From the NCBI RefSeq assembly GCF_015767675.1, contig NZ_CP065218.1, positions 1,302,001 through 1,366,000 on the forward strand: a stretch of 64,000 nt of DNA, given 5' to 3'. The notes below the pieces were generated by a model. That model was not told where the DNA came from. It was given only the letters and a program-made list of their open reading frames with translations, and did not search any database. Origin of the DNA: Vibrio navarrensis. GTDB taxonomy: Bacteria > Pseudomonadota > Gammaproteobacteria > Enterobacterales > Vibrionaceae. Positions 35,212 through 43,949 of this stretch are shown in pieces. Numbering within the stretch: the stretch's first letter is position 1; each line of letters opens with the position of its first letter. Both the position numbers and the translations under genes were made by a program.

Positions 35212-35826
35212 GTATTGCAGCTCAAGCGCTTGCGCTTTTTGAAAGCAAGGATGGGCGGCGAGCGTTTCGCCGTAGCGCGCCAGATTCGAGTAGTGTGCCA
35301 GCAAACCAAACTGTGCGGTGATCTCAACAATGAACGACATCATGATGTCAGCGCCAGTCAGCTTATCGGCCACAAGGTAGGTTTTGCCTTGGAGGCTTTG
35401 CTCTACGTAGCTCAATATCTTGCTGATTTCACTGTCTGCATACGGTGCTAAGAACTTAGTTTCTGCCCCGTCTTTGAGGAGAAACACTTTCAGTAGCAAG
35501 GGCAACATACCGGAGCTTTCGGCAAAGTGTAACCATTGCAGGTACTCGATGTACTCCTTGCTCTCTTTGGCTGGTGCTAAACGCTCGGCGGCGTATTTAC
35601 CAATCAGATATTCCGTGATGGCGCCGGACTCGGCGATCGCTTGACCATCCTCTTCAAGCACCGGCGATTTACCCAGTGGGTGGATCGCTTTAAGCTCGGG
35701 TGGCGCTAAAAAAGTGACACTATCACGTTGATACGGGACGATTTGATACTCAACGCCCAGCTCTTCCAGCAGCCAAATAATGCGTTTAGAGCGGGATTTA
35801 TTCAGGTGATGTAAGGTGATCATCAT
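35206..35826 (-). CDS. Glutathione S-transferase family protein
   Basis: This 206-residue cytosolic GST has a thioredoxin-like N-terminal domain (ITLHHLNKSRSKRIIWLLEEL; glutathione-site PVLEEDGQAIAESGAI near residue 55) and an all-helical C-terminal domain with KLTGADIMMSFIVE. The Ser/Asn region after the first strand fits beta- or related-class bacterial enzymes. It lies six bases after a NADP-dependent reductase gene and close to a TetR regulator gene. The set resembles an electrophile/quinone detoxification unit. Stop codon and downstream sequence are triplicated. The substrate is unknown. Confidence 0.9.
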   Translation of the reverse strand: MMITLHHLNKSRSKRIIWLLEELGVEYQIVPYQRDSVTFLAPPELKAIHPLGKSPVLEEDGQAIAESGAITEYLIGKYAAERLAPAKESKEYIEYLQWLHFAESSGMLPLLLKVFLLKDGAETKFLAPYADSEISKILSYVEQSLQGKTYLVADKLTGADIMMSFIVEITAQFGLLAHYSNLARYGETLAAHPCFQKAQALELQYQ

Positions 35827-35832
35827 CGTCTC

Positions 35833-36864
35833 CTAGCGTGGTTGATTGGTTTGCACAACCAGCTTGCCGAAGTTCTTTCCTTCAAGCAGGCCAATAAAGG
35901 CGTCGGCGGCATTTTCTAAACCTTGCACTAAATGCTCACGATAATGAATCTTACCTTCGGCCAACCACTGTGACATATCCGCGGCAAATTCGCCGTAGCG
36001 ATGGGCGTAATCATCAAAAATAATAAAGCCTTGCATCTTGATGCGCTTGATCAGCAGTTGCGCCATCAACATCGACATGCGATCCGGGCCTTCAGGCAGT
36101 GAGGTTGCATTGTATTGTGAAATGAGTCCACAAAGAGGCACGCGCGCACCGCTATTGAGCAGCGGCAAGACGGCATCAAACACTTTACCGCCGACATTTT
36201 CAAAATAGATATCAATGCCTTTATCACACACGCGAGCGAGCTGCTCGGCAAAATCTGCGGCTTTGTGGTCCAAACAGTCGTCAAACCCTAAGGTCTGTTT
36301 GGCAAACTGGCATTTCTCCTCGCCGCCAGCAATACCAATCACGCGGCAGCCTTTGAGTTTGCCAATCTGCCCAACCATAGAGCCAACCGCGCCTGTTGCA
36401 GCTGCCACCACTAGTGTGTCGCCCGCTTTGGGCTGACCGATGTCCAATAAACCCATGTAGGCAGTAAAGCCGGGCATACCCATGACGCCCAGCGCGTAAG
36501 AGGGATGGGCTGGTGTTTTGCCGAGTTTAATCAAGCCTTCACCGTTGGAAAGGGCGTAATCTTGCCAACCGGTGTACGCCAACACCCATTCACCCACTTC
36601 GAATTCGGCATGCTGTGAGGCCTCGACTTGGCAGACGGTACCGCCGACCATCACTTGATCAATCGCCACTGGCTCGGCGTACGACTTAGCGTCGCTCATG
36701 CGGCCGCGCATGTAAGGATCGAGTGACAGATACACCGATCGAAGTAAGATTTCTCCGGCCGCAGGCGAGGGGATATTGCTTTCAACTAAGCGAAAGTTTT
36801 CCGCGTTCGGTGCGCCCACTGGGCGTGAAGCGAGGACGATTTGACGATTTGTAGAGAGAGCCAT
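35833..36864 (-). CDS. NADP-dependent alkenal/one oxidoreductase (MDR family)
   Basis: This protein of about 343 residues is a medium-chain zinc-independent reductase of the leukotriene B4 12-hydroxydehydrogenase/curcumin reductase (CurA) type. The cofactor motif reads AATGAVGSMVGQIGKLKG near residue 155; LSLDPYMRGRM near 50 and IYFENVGGKVFDAVLP near 225 are family hallmarks. It reduces alpha,beta-unsaturated carbonyls with NADPH. I start at ATG 36864 (AAGGA seven bases upstream) instead of a longer frame that would run through the operator. It is probably repressed by the adjacent TetR protein, whose operator lies 19 bases upstream. Confidence 0.9.
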   Translation of the reverse strand: MALSTNRQIVLASRPVGAPNAENFRLVESNIPSPAAGEILLRSVYLSLDPYMRGRMSDAKSYAEPVAIDQVMVGGTVCQVEASQHAEFEVGEWVLAYTGWQDYALSNGEGLIKLGKTPAHPSYALGVMGMPGFTAYMGLLDIGQPKAGDTLVVAAATGAVGSMVGQIGKLKGCRVIGIAGGEEKCQFAKQTLGFDDCLDHKAADFAEQLARVCDKGIDIYFENVGGKVFDAVLPLLNSGARVPLCGLISQYNATSLPEGPDRMSMLMAQLLIKRIKMQGFIIFDDYAHRYGEFAADMSQWLAEGKIHYREHLVQGLENAADAFIGLLEGKNFGKLVVQTNQPR

Positions 36865-36882
36865 GTCTTTTCCTTTTCTTTT

Positions 36883-36901
36883 ATTAGACCAGTCGTCTAG
36901 T
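36883..36901. promoter_or_regulatory. TetR-family operator, copy 1 (reductase-GST promoter)
   Basis: ATTAGACCAGTCGTCTAGT includes the near-palindrome TAGAC-N5-GTCTA. An identical 19-base copy lies upstream of the tetR gene at 37561-37579. It is 19 bases upstream of the reductase start, where a repressor would block transcription. Confidence 0.8.
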
Positions 36902-36950
36902 GTTGGTTGCAAAAAATCCCGTCCACAGTGGGACGGGTTAAATGAATTGG

Positions 36951-37541
36951 TTACGCCTGACGGCGCAGTATCTGTTTGGTGGAGGCCAAACAGTGTTCTA
37001 AATGGTGTTGGTCTTGCATTAATTTATTGAGCAAGCTTGCTCCAAGCCATTGCTGATAGAGCTGCTGCGCGGTGGCTGCGGCATCCGCAACCTCAATGGA
37101 GCCATCCTCGATACCACGCTGAATGGCCTCGGCCAAGGTGGCGATCACACGCTGTGCGCCAACAGACAATGCATGGCGCATGCTGTCTGAGAGATCAGAC
37201 ACTTCACCACTGAGTTTTACCACCAGACAACGGTTGGCGTTGCAAACTCCTTCTTCAACCGTTAACCAGCGAGAAAAGTAATCAAGCAAACTCTGGTAGC
37301 CTGATTGTGCGCGGTTGCCGACAATCGCTTCTAACTGTGCAAGATAATGTTGGAAGTAGCTTTCAATTAGAGCCTGACCAAACTGTTCTTTCGATTTGAA
37401 ATAGTGATAAAACGAGCCTTTGGGTACGCCCGCTTCTTTGAGCAACAGGGAAAGGCCAACGGCGGTGAAGCCTTGGTTAACGACGAGTTGATAGCCAATA
37501 TTGAGGATCTGCTGGCGAGTATCGGAAGTTTTGCTGTTCAT
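36951..37541 (-). CDS. TetR-family repressor of the reductase-GST pair
   Basis: This regulator of about 196 residues has an N-terminal TetR helix-turn-helix (about residues 10-55, including GLSLLLKEAGVPKGSFYHYF) and a ligand domain. A Cys pair (GVCNANRCLVV near 105) recalls the cysteine-sensing NemR/AcuR-like repressors that react to electrophiles or aldehydes. Identical operator copies occur upstream of this gene and of the reductase gene, so it very likely represses both. ATG 37541 is used; a GTG three codons upstream is possible, and neither has a clear ribosome site. Electrophile sensing is inference. Confidence 0.87.
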   Translation of the reverse strand: MNSKTSDTRQQILNIGYQLVVNQGFTAVGLSLLLKEAGVPKGSFYHYFKSKEQFGQALIESYFQHYLAQLEAIVGNRAQSGYQSLLDYFSRWLTVEEGVCNANRCLVVKLSGEVSDLSDSMRHALSVGAQRVIATLAEAIQRGIEDGSIEVADAAATAQQLYQQWLGASLLNKLMQDQHHLEHCLASTKQILRRQA

Positions 37542-37560
37542 GTTGTGCACTATAGATGAA

Positions 37561-37579
37561 ATTAGACCAGTCGTCTAGT
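37561..37579. promoter_or_regulatory. TetR-family operator, copy 2 (tetR promoter)
   Basis: The 19-base sequence is identical to the copy at 36883-36901 and in the same orientation, about 20 bases upstream of the tetR start. This implies autorepression. Confidence 0.8.
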
Positions 37580-37610
37580 TTTGTATTTAAACAAAGTTGG
37601 CCAAAGCCAC

Positions 37611-37646
37611 AAGCAAAAACAAACACCGCCGAAAGGTTCGGCGGTG
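37611..37646 (-). terminator. Intrinsic terminator of dbpA
   Basis: CACCGCCGAA and TTCGGCGGTG make a perfect 10-base stem with a 3-base loop. On the minus strand it is followed by TTTGTTTTTG. It lies 40 bases after the dbpA stop. Confidence 0.85.
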
Positions 37647-37685
37647 ATGGAAATCAAAACATGGCGCAAAAAGTCGTTCAGACCA

Positions 37686-39062
37686 CTACTTCATGATGCG
37701 GGCTCTAAAATTACGCCCTTTCATTTTGCCATTTTGCAGTTGTTGTTCGGCCTGCTTAACCACGGAATTGTCGACCGCCACATAAGAGACCATCGGCAGG
37801 ATATTGATTTTTCCGATCAATTTTCCATCGATGCCCGCTTCTTTGGTCAATGAACCGAGAATATCCCCAGCGCGCACTTTCTCTTTTTTGCCGCCAAGGA
37901 TCTGAATAGTACGCATCGCTGGATAATAGGGTTTGTGATTTTCAGGTTGCGGCAATTTAGCCGGGTGCACATCAATACCCATGTATTCTTCAATGCGTTC
38001 AATGCGATACAGCTCTTTCTCACTGTAAAAGCTGATGGCAATCCCTTTCGAACCGGCGCGACCAGTACGGCCGATACGGTGCACATGCACTTCTGGATCG
38101 CGTGACAGCTCGAAGTTGATCACCGCATCGAGGTTATCGACATCCAGTCCACGCGCCGCCACATCGGTGGCGACCAGAATCGAAACACTCTTATTGGCGA
38201 ACATGGTCAGCGCACGTTCGCGTTCGCGCTGCTCCATATCACCGTGTAGCTCGATCACGCTGAATTTACGGTTGTGCAACTCATCCGTCACGTTTTGCAC
38301 TTCTTTCTTGGTATTACAAAAGACCACACAAGATTCTGGACGATGGGTAAGAAGCAGCGCTTCCAGCGCATTGTCACGTTCTTCGGTGCTTTCTAGTTGA
38401 TAGAAACGTTGCTCGATAGTCGATTGCTGATGAGTCGATTCGACTTTGACCCATTTCGGCTGTTTCATCACTTTGGCGGCGATGGTTTCGATCTCGCTCG
38501 GGAAGGTAGCGCTGAACAGCAAGGTTTGGCGCTGGCTGGGCGCGGCATCGATGATGGCGTCGATGGCATCTTGGAAACCCATTTCCAGCATGCGATCAGC
38601 TTCGTCCAATACCAGCGTATTGAGCTCGTCTAAGTTGATGCGTCCTTTGGACATGTGATCCAAAATGCGCCCCGGAGTGCCAACTAAAATATGGGCGCCA
38701 TGTTCGAGCGAACCGATTTGCGGCCCCATTGGCAAGCCGCCGCACAGCGTTAGCACTTTGATGTTGTGAATACCACGCGCCAGCGTACGAATTTCAGTGG
38801 CGACTTGGTCGGCGAGTTCTCGCGTTGGGCACAGTACCAAGGATTGGACGCGAAAGCGCTGCACATTGAGGTTGCTCAACAGGCCCAAGGCAAATGTTGC
38901 GGTTTTGCCCGAGCCGGTTTTGCCCTGACCGATCACATCTTCTCCTGCCAAGACCGACGGCAGGCTTTGCGCTTGAATTGGCGTCATCTCGGAGTAGCCC
39001 AAAGAATCGAGCGTTGCTAGCAGTTCATCTTTGAGTGGTAAGGTAGAAAAAGGAGTCGTCAC
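37686..39062 (-). CDS. dbpA: ATP-dependent RNA helicase DbpA
   Basis: This 458-residue DEAD-box helicase acts in large ribosomal subunit assembly. Motifs in order: Q motif MTPIQAQSLP, motif I GQGKTGSGKT, PTRELADQ, GTPGR, DEAD in VLDEADRML, SAT, then VATDVAARGLD and HRIGRTGRAG. The C-terminal extension of about 75 residues (after HPAKLPQPENHKPYYPAM) is the RNA-binding domain that recognises 23S hairpin 92 and separates DbpA from other DEAD-box proteins. It is monocistronic with its own terminator. Confidence 0.95.
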   Translation of the reverse strand: MTTPFSTLPLKDELLATLDSLGYSEMTPIQAQSLPSVLAGEDVIGQGKTGSGKTATFALGLLSNLNVQRFRVQSLVLCPTRELADQVATEIRTLARGIHNIKVLTLCGGLPMGPQIGSLEHGAHILVGTPGRILDHMSKGRINLDELNTLVLDEADRMLEMGFQDAIDAIIDAAPSQRQTLLFSATFPSEIETIAAKVMKQPKWVKVESTHQQSTIEQRFYQLESTEERDNALEALLLTHRPESCVVFCNTKKEVQNVTDELHNRKFSVIELHGDMEQRERERALTMFANKSVSILVATDVAARGLDVDNLDAVINFELSRDPEVHVHRIGRTGRAGSKGIAISFYSEKELYRIERIEEYMGIDVHPAKLPQPENHKPYYPAMRTIQILGGKKEKVRAGDILGSLTKEAGIDGKLIGKINILPMVSYVAVDNSVVKQAEQQLQNGKMKGRNFRARIMK

Positions 39063-39181
39063 GTTGCAAACCTCGCGTGGAAAAAGTGCGTCTTGGGGCG
39101 CGTACTATACCGAGTTCTGATGAAATAAAAACAAAAAACGCGTTACAGAACGCATTTTAGTTATTTGGAGAAAAGCGCACG

Positions 39182-39219
39182 AGAAAAAGAACAAAGCCCT
39201 GTCAGAGGACAAGGCTTTG
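39182..39219 (-). terminator. Intrinsic terminator of the universal stress protein gene
   Basis: CAAAGCC...GGCTTTG with an inner TGTC/GACA stem (one mismatch) lies directly after the stop at 39225. On the minus strand TTCTTTTTCTC follows. Confidence 0.75.
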
Positions 39220-39224
39220 GGGCA

Positions 39225-40073
39225 TCAACGAATCAACAACATAGGCACGTGAGATTCGGCCAGTAGCCGAGTGGTATTGCTGCCTAAGAAAAACTGGCGC
39301 AATTTCGAGTGGCCGTAAGCGCCCATCACAATCATGCCCAGTTGATGCTGTTGCTGATAATCTAAGATGGCGCGATGCACGTCGCCTTGCAAAGTGGCTT
39401 GCGTGACCTCAATGCCGCTTTCACGCAATGTCGCGGCGGCTTGGTTAAACGCTTGCGCTTTACCGTTGGCATCTTCCACCATGATCAAATGGCAAGCCAT
39501 TCCTGCGAGTAGTGGCGTTTTGAGCGCTTTTTCGACTAATTTCTGGCTTATTTCGCTACCGTCAAACGCCAGTAAGTAGCTGGTTGGCTGCACAAACTGG
39601 TCTGTTGCCACTAGGATATGGGCTTTGATTGAACGAACCACGCTTTCGAGTTGTGAACCGATCGCTAAGGTATCGTTTTTATGCAAATTGCCTGACTTGC
39701 CCACCACTAAAACGCGAGTGTCAGCTTCCAAATCCAGTAAGGTTTCCAACAAATGGCCATGTTTTTGCAGCTTAGTCACATCGTGCAAACCCGAGCTGTG
39801 CAGTTGCTCTTGCAGATCATTCAGCAGCGCTTTGCCATGCTGAAGGGCGACTTTGGCGCGCTTTTCATCTAACTCAATCAGCTCTTGCAGCAGGTGCTCA
39901 CGGCTGCCAAGGCCGATGTTGCCCGACAGCTCGCTTGTCGTTTCTTGCTCAGATTTGTCGAGTACATGCAGTAAGGTGAGCGGGGCGTTAAGGCTTTTCG
40001 CCGTCCAAGCGCCAAGTTCAGCGACAGACTGCGAGTAAGTTGAACCATCGATACAGGCGATAATATGGGTCAT
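39225..40073 (-). CDS. Universal stress protein with two tandem Usp domains
   Basis: This 282-residue cytoplasmic protein has two UspA-like domains (about residues 1-150 and 155-282). The second keeps the ATP-binding loop pattern G-x2-G-x9-G-S/T (MGAYGHSKLRQFFLGSNT); the first has a similar VVGKSGNLHKNDTLAIGS loop. It lies 10 bases downstream of the SulP transporter gene on the same strand. SulP-Usp pairing is a recurring arrangement and suggests the stress protein modulates or responds to anion transport. That link is inference. Confidence 0.92.
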   Translation of the reverse strand: MTHIIACIDGSTYSQSVAELGAWTAKSLNAPLTLLHVLDKSEQETTSELSGNIGLGSREHLLQELIELDEKRAKVALQHGKALLNDLQEQLHSSGLHDVTKLQKHGHLLETLLDLEADTRVLVVGKSGNLHKNDTLAIGSQLESVVRSIKAHILVATDQFVQPTSYLLAFDGSEISQKLVEKALKTPLLAGMACHLIMVEDANGKAQAFNQAAATLRESGIEVTQATLQGDVHRAILDYQQQHQLGMIVMGAYGHSKLRQFFLGSNTTRLLAESHVPMLLIR

Positions 40074-40083
40074 GATGTGCTCC

Positions 40084-41580
40084 TTAATGTCCGCCCATGA
40101 GTTTTTCTACTTCTTCTGGTTTATCGTGAATGCCAAATTTATCCACGATGGTCGCGGTGGCTTCGTTCATGCCGATGAGATTCACTTGGGTGCCTTCGCG
40201 GCGGAACTTAATCACCACACGATCTAAAGACGAAACCGACGTAATGTCCCAGAAATGCGCCGCTGAGAGATCGATAGTGACACGCTCCAGCGCCTCTTTG
40301 AAGTCGAACGATTGCAAAAATTGATCTGAAGAGGCAAAAAAGACTTGTCCAACAATCTGATAAGTACGCTCTTCGCCATTTTCAGCCAGTTGGCTTTTCA
40401 CCACCATGAAACGGCCAATTTTATTGGCAAAGAACAGAGAGGCGAGTAGTACGCCGACAAACACACCAATGGCTAGGTTGTGCGTCACGACCACGACAGC
40501 GACGGTAGCGATCATCACAATATTGGTCGACAGTGGGTGGGTTTTCAGCTCTTTGACTGAGCTCCATGAGAAGGTACCAATCGAAACCATGATCATCACG
40601 GCAACCAGCGCAGCCATTGGGATCTGCTTGAGCCAATCACTCAAAAACACCACAAAGATGATGAGGAACAGGCCCGCGCAAAAGGTCGACAGACGGCCAC
40701 GGCCACCCGATTTCACGTTAATAATGGATTGGCCGATCATGGCACAGCCGCCCATACCGCCAATAAAACCGGTTGCGATGTTGGCGATACCTTGGCCTTT
40801 ACACTCGCGGTTCTTGTCGCTGCTGGTGTCGGTCAAGTCATCGACAATCGTTGCGGTCATCATCGATTCGAGCAGGCCAACAATCGCCAGTGCAAAGGAA
40901 TAAGGCAAAATGATCATCAGTGTTTCGAGTGTCATCGGCACATCGGGCCAGAGGAAAATTGGCAGGGTGTCGGGCAGTTCGCCCATATCGCCAACGGTGC
41001 GCACATCAATACCAAACGTGATGGCCACTGCCGTTAAGGAGATGATGCACACCAAAGGCGAGGGGAGCAGTTTGCCGATATAAGGTACGTATGGGAACAG
41101 ATAAATAATCCCGAGGCCAGCGGCGGTCATGGCGTAAACGTGCCAAGTGACGTTGGTCAGTTCTGGCAATTGCGCCATAAAAATCAAAATAGCCAGCGCG
41201 TTAACAAACCCCGTGACGACGGAACGGGAAACAAAACGCATCAGATCACCCAGTCGCAGGTAGCCAGCGATGATTTGAATCACACCCGTTAAGACGGTGG
41301 CTGCGAGCAAATATTGCAAGCCGTGTTCTTTGACTAAGGTCACCATAACGAGCGCCATGGCTCCGGTCGCCGCTGAGATCATACCCGGACGTCCGCCAAC
41401 AAACGCGATGATCACCGCAATACTAAAAGAGGCATAAAGGCCGACTTTCGGATCGACGCCTGCAATGATCGAAAACGCAATGGCTTCCGGCACGAGTGCT
41501 AGGGCCACCACGAGGCCCGCCAGCAAATCGCCTCGCACATTGGAAAACCAATCGCGCTTGATGGTATGTAACATGTTCAT
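40084..41580 (-). CDS. SulP-family anion transporter with STAS domain
   Basis: This 498-residue inner-membrane protein has the SulP core (MRGDLLAG-type opening seen as [22 protein letters not shown]), about twelve hydrophobic segments and a C-terminal cytoplasmic STAS domain (about residues 390-490, with [14 protein letters not shown]). Bacterial relatives carry sulfate, bicarbonate (BicA) or dicarboxylates. The segment [30 protein letters not shown] is strongly conserved in the BicA-like branch. A bicarbonate role would fit the dabBA pair at the window start but is not proven. ATG 41580 has only a weak ribosome site, and an ATG two codons later is possible. Confidence 0.88.
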   Translation of the reverse strand: MNMLHTIKRDWFSNVRGDLLAGLVVALALVPEAIAFSIIAGVDPKVGLYASFSIAVIIAFVGGRPGMISAATGAMALVMVTLVKEHGLQYLLAATVLTGVIQIIAGYLRLGDLMRFVSRSVVTGFVNALAILIFMAQLPELTNVTWHVYAMTAAGLGIIYLFPYVPYIGKLLPSPLVCIISLTAVAITFGIDVRTVGDMGELPDTLPIFLWPDVPMTLETLMIILPYSFALAIVGLLESMMTATIVDDLTDTSSDKNRECKGQGIANIATGFIGGMGGCAMIGQSIINVKSGGRGRLSTFCAGLFLIIFVVFLSDWLKQIPMAALVAVMIMVSIGTFSWSSVKELKTHPLSTNIVMIATVAVVVVTHNLAIGVFVGVLLASLFFANKIGRFMVVKSQLAENGEERTYQIVGQVFFASSDQFLQSFDFKEALERVTIDLSAAHFWDITSVSSLDRVVIKFRREGTQVNLIGMNEATATIVDKFGIHDKPEEVEKLMGGH

Positions 41581-41686
41581 TCTCTATAAAAGGTTGCAAT
41601 AAAAAGTGGAGCACAAAGCCATTTGCAAAAGTAATAAAGCAGAGTCAATCGCTGAGTTTACGGCTTCTCTTTTGCTGTGCTTTGTT

Positions 41687-41708
41687 AAAAGTGTGATCTT
41701 AATCATTG
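41687..41708. promoter_or_regulatory. CRP-like site between SulP gene and downstream transcript
   Basis: TGTGA-N6-TCATT at 41692-41707 matches eight of ten CRP core positions. It is upstream of a TTTAAT sequence at 41755-41760 that could serve as a -10 for a plus-strand transcript, and about 110 bases upstream of the divergent SulP gene. Confidence 0.4.
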
Positions 41709-41766
41709 CTCACCGATAGGTCAACCTAATGTCAGAATGGTGTCAGCGATGAAGTTTAATTCGTGT

Positions 41767-41965
41767 GCTATTTGCTCTTTATGGCTTTTATTGGTGTGAC
41801 AAGAATGGGTGGGGCTTTAAAAAGCAATCAGGCAAGCATAATGCATATGGTTATTTTCGCGAGCACTTCTGGATATTCTGCTCTTTCCCTCGCTGATCAA
41901 GCACATGGTGGCATCAAGGAACAATCAAGGAGCGTAGCTGAGCGACAGCCGCTCCTTTTGTTTAC
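41767..41965 (+). ncRNA. Candidate small RNA ending in a strong terminator
   Basis: The gap 41581-42082 has no supportable protein gene: an 84-codon frame at 41763 runs straight through the terminator and has no ribosome site. A strong plus-strand terminator at 41927-41963 has no annotated plus-strand gene in front of it, which implies an unannotated transcript of roughly 200 bases. A CRP-like site and a TTTAAT -10-like sequence lie upstream. The 5' end is a guess. I recognise no known sRNA family. Confidence 0.35.
41927..41963 (+). terminator. Strong plus-strand intrinsic terminator
   Basis: AAGGAGCG pairs with CGCTCCTT, with an inner GCTG/CAGC stem and a 5-base loop, followed by TTGTTTACTTT. 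It ends the candidate small RNA and insulates the iron operon downstream. Confidence 0.8.
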
Positions 41966-42053
41966 TTTCCAGAGTGGTAAACCGCACCGTTTTCCTGAAT
42001 GGCAAGAGATGAGTTGAATATCCGTGTGACAATCTGTATATTGCCAACGCGCA

Positions 42054-42068
42054 TGATAATCGGTCTCA
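42054..42068. promoter_or_regulatory. Fur-like site upstream of the vctP-like gene
   Basis: TGATAATCGGTCTCA matches the 7-1-7 Fur consensus at 11 of 14 positions, including a perfect left half. It ends 14 bases before the ATG at 42083 and fits iron repression of the operon. Confidence 0.6.
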
Positions 42069-42082
42069 TTAAGGTTTATGAT

Positions 42083-42991
42083 ATGAAAAACTACTTAGGT
42101 TTGGTTTTGGTCACTGGGCTCTTTTCTACAACGGTTTTAGCAAACCAAGTCACCATTGAGCATCAAATGGGTAAAACCACTTTGTCCCAAGTACCACAGC
42201 GGGTTGTGGTGATCGGCAACGGTGCACTGGACGCAGTTGATTACTTCGGTATTGAGCCGATTGCTGTGGCGAAAGCGTCGGTCATTCCGAATTACTTGAG
42301 CAAATATCAACAAGCGAAATTTGTTTCTGCCGGCAGTTTTTTTGAGCCGGATTTTGAAACCATTTACATGCAAAAACCGGATCTGATTATTGTTGGCCCT
42401 CGTGCGGCGACTAAGTACAAAGAGTTGTCGGAAATTGCGCCTACGGTGGTATTTGCAATCGATCAACAACAAGGTTACTGGAAAAGTACGCAGCAGCAGT
42501 GGCGTAATCTCGGCCAAGTGTTTGCTATTAGCGACAAAGTTGAGCAAAAAATTGAGCAGCTTGACCAGCAGTTTAAAGCGCTACACGCCTATAACGAGCA
42601 GCATCAGAGTGACGCTCTGACAGTGATGAGCTCAGGTGGCAACATCACGGCATTCGGTTCTGAGTCACGCTTTGAAGCGATTTACAAAGATTTTGGTTTC
42701 AAAGAGACGGTGGCGGGGCTAAAAACGGGCAGTCATGGTGATCTGGTTTCCTATGAATTTATCAGTAAAGCGAACCCGAGCACGCTGTTGATCATTGACC
42801 GAGACAAGTTAGTCAACAAAGGCGAAAGCAAAACAGCTCAGGAGTTTGACAACGCCCTCATCAAGTCCACTAAAGCTTTTCAGGACAAACGCATGACCTA
42901 TTTGGATCTCGATGCGTGGTACCTTTCGATTGCTGGTGTGACGGCGACCGAGCAAATGATCGCTGACATCAAGAAATCCGTGAATCTTTAA
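42083..42991 (+). CDS. vctP: Catechol-siderophore-type ABC binding protein (VctP-like)
   Basis: This 302-residue periplasmic protein has a signal peptide (residues 1-20, ending VLA) and the Peripla_BP_2 fold. Its sequence style (KTTLSQVPQRVVVIGNGALDAVDYFG; DFETIYMQKPDLIIVG; SSGGNITAFGSESRF) matches the FatB/CeuE/VctP group that binds iron-catechol siderophores. A Fur-like site directly upstream rules out a longer start at 41999. It leads a four-gene set (binding protein, two permeases, ATPase), and an AraC gene and TonB receptor gene follow, the same order as the V. cholerae vctPDGC region recalled from memory. The gene name rests on that order and family match. Confidence 0.78.
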   Translation: MKNYLGLVLVTGLFSTTVLANQVTIEHQMGKTTLSQVPQRVVVIGNGALDAVDYFGIEPIAVAKASVIPNYLSKYQQAKFVSAGSFFEPDFETIYMQKPDLIIVGPRAATKYKELSEIAPTVVFAIDQQQGYWKSTQQQWRNLGQVFAISDKVEQKIEQLDQQFKALHAYNEQHQSDALTVMSSGGNITAFGSESRFEAIYKDFGFKETVAGLKTGSHGDLVSYEFISKANPSTLLIIDRDKLVNKGESKTAQEFDNALIKSTKAFQDKRMTYLDLDAWYLSIAGVTATEQMIADIKKSVNL

Positions 42992-43013
42992 TCCACACAG
43001 GCAGAGGTTAACT

Positions 43014-43949
43014 TTGAAAAAGTTATTGCTTGTTGTGTTTTTTTGCGCTTTAGCGTCAATGTTTGTTGGAGTGGGCGATGTCTCACTCCAAAAGCTGCTC
43101 GCTGGCGATGAAGAAGCCCTCAACTTATTGTTTACCAGTCGAATCCCTCGTTTGCTCGCCATTCTGCTTTCTGGTGCAGGGCTGAGCATCGCTGGCCTAA
43201 TCATGCAGCAGATAAGTCAAAACCGTTTTGCTGCGCCATCCACCTCTGGCACGATTGAATGCACTATGTTCGGCTATGTGCTCAGTTTGGTTCTTTTTGG
43301 CCATGGCAACAGTTGGCTGATGGTGTTTGGTAGCGCCATGGTTGGCACCTTGATGTTTGTCTCTTTCATCCAGCACATTCAGTTTAAGAACGCCGTGTTC
43401 GTTCCGTTGGTGGGCATCATTTTCGGCAATGTTATGGAATCGGCAGCCCACTTTATCGCCTACAAATATGATGCAATGCAGAATCTATCCGGTTGGTCTG
43501 TCGCGAACTTTGCCAACCTGTTACAGGGCGACTACGAGTTGCTGTATATCGCTGTGCCTGTTGCCATTTTCAGTTATCTCTATGCCACGCGCATTTCTGC
43601 CGTTGGCCTTGGAAAAGAGTTTGCCATCAATCTAGGACTCAACTATCAGCAAGTGGTGGTGATCGGTGTGCTGCTGGTGTCGGTGATGACCGCAAGTGTG
43701 GTGATGATTGTCGGGCAACTGCCGTTTTTGGGCTTGATCGTACCAAATCTAGTCAGCCATTTTTATGGCGACAATCTGCGCCGCAACATTCCGCTTACCG
43801 CCTTGTATGGCGCTTTGATCGTCCTGTGCTGCGATATTATTGGACGCCTGATTATCTTCCCATATGAAATACCAATTTCGATGGTGATTGCCATTCTTGG
43901 TGGCGGCGTGTTTATTTATCTGTTACTCGGAGGTAAGCAGCGTGTCTGA
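43014..43949 (+). CDS. vctD: Iron-siderophore ABC permease (VctD-like)
   Basis: This 311-residue FecCD-type permease has about nine or ten hydrophobic helices and the RIPRLLAILLSGAGLSIAGLIMQ opening followed by NRFAAPSTSGTIE. It uses TTG as start codon: TTG 43014 follows GAGG at good spacing, and no ATG is better placed. The start lies 22 bases after vctP and the stop overlaps the next permease gene by eight bases. The pair VctD/VctG forms a heterodimeric channel for the ferric siderophore. Confidence 0.85.
   Translation: MKKLLLVVFFCALASMFVGVGDVSLQKLLAGDEEALNLLFTSRIPRLLAILLSGAGLSIAGLIMQQISQNRFAAPSTSGTIECTMFGYVLSLVLFGHGNSWLMVFGSAMVGTLMFVSFIQHIQFKNAVFVPLVGIIFGNVMESAAHFIAYKYDAMQNLSGWSVANFANLLQGDYELLYIAVPVAIFSYLYATRISAVGLGKEFAINLGLNYQQVVVIGVLLVSVMTASVVMIVGQLPFLGLIVPNLVSHFYGDNLRRNIPLTALYGALIVLCCDIIGRLIIFPYEIPISMVIAILGGGVFIYLLLGGKQRV

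Noticed and set aside
41763..42017. 84-codon plus-strand frame
   Set aside because: It runs through a strong terminator, lacks a ribosome site and has unusual composition.
41999..42082. N-terminal extension of the VctP-like protein
   Set aside because: It would overlap the Fur-like site and hide the signal peptide.
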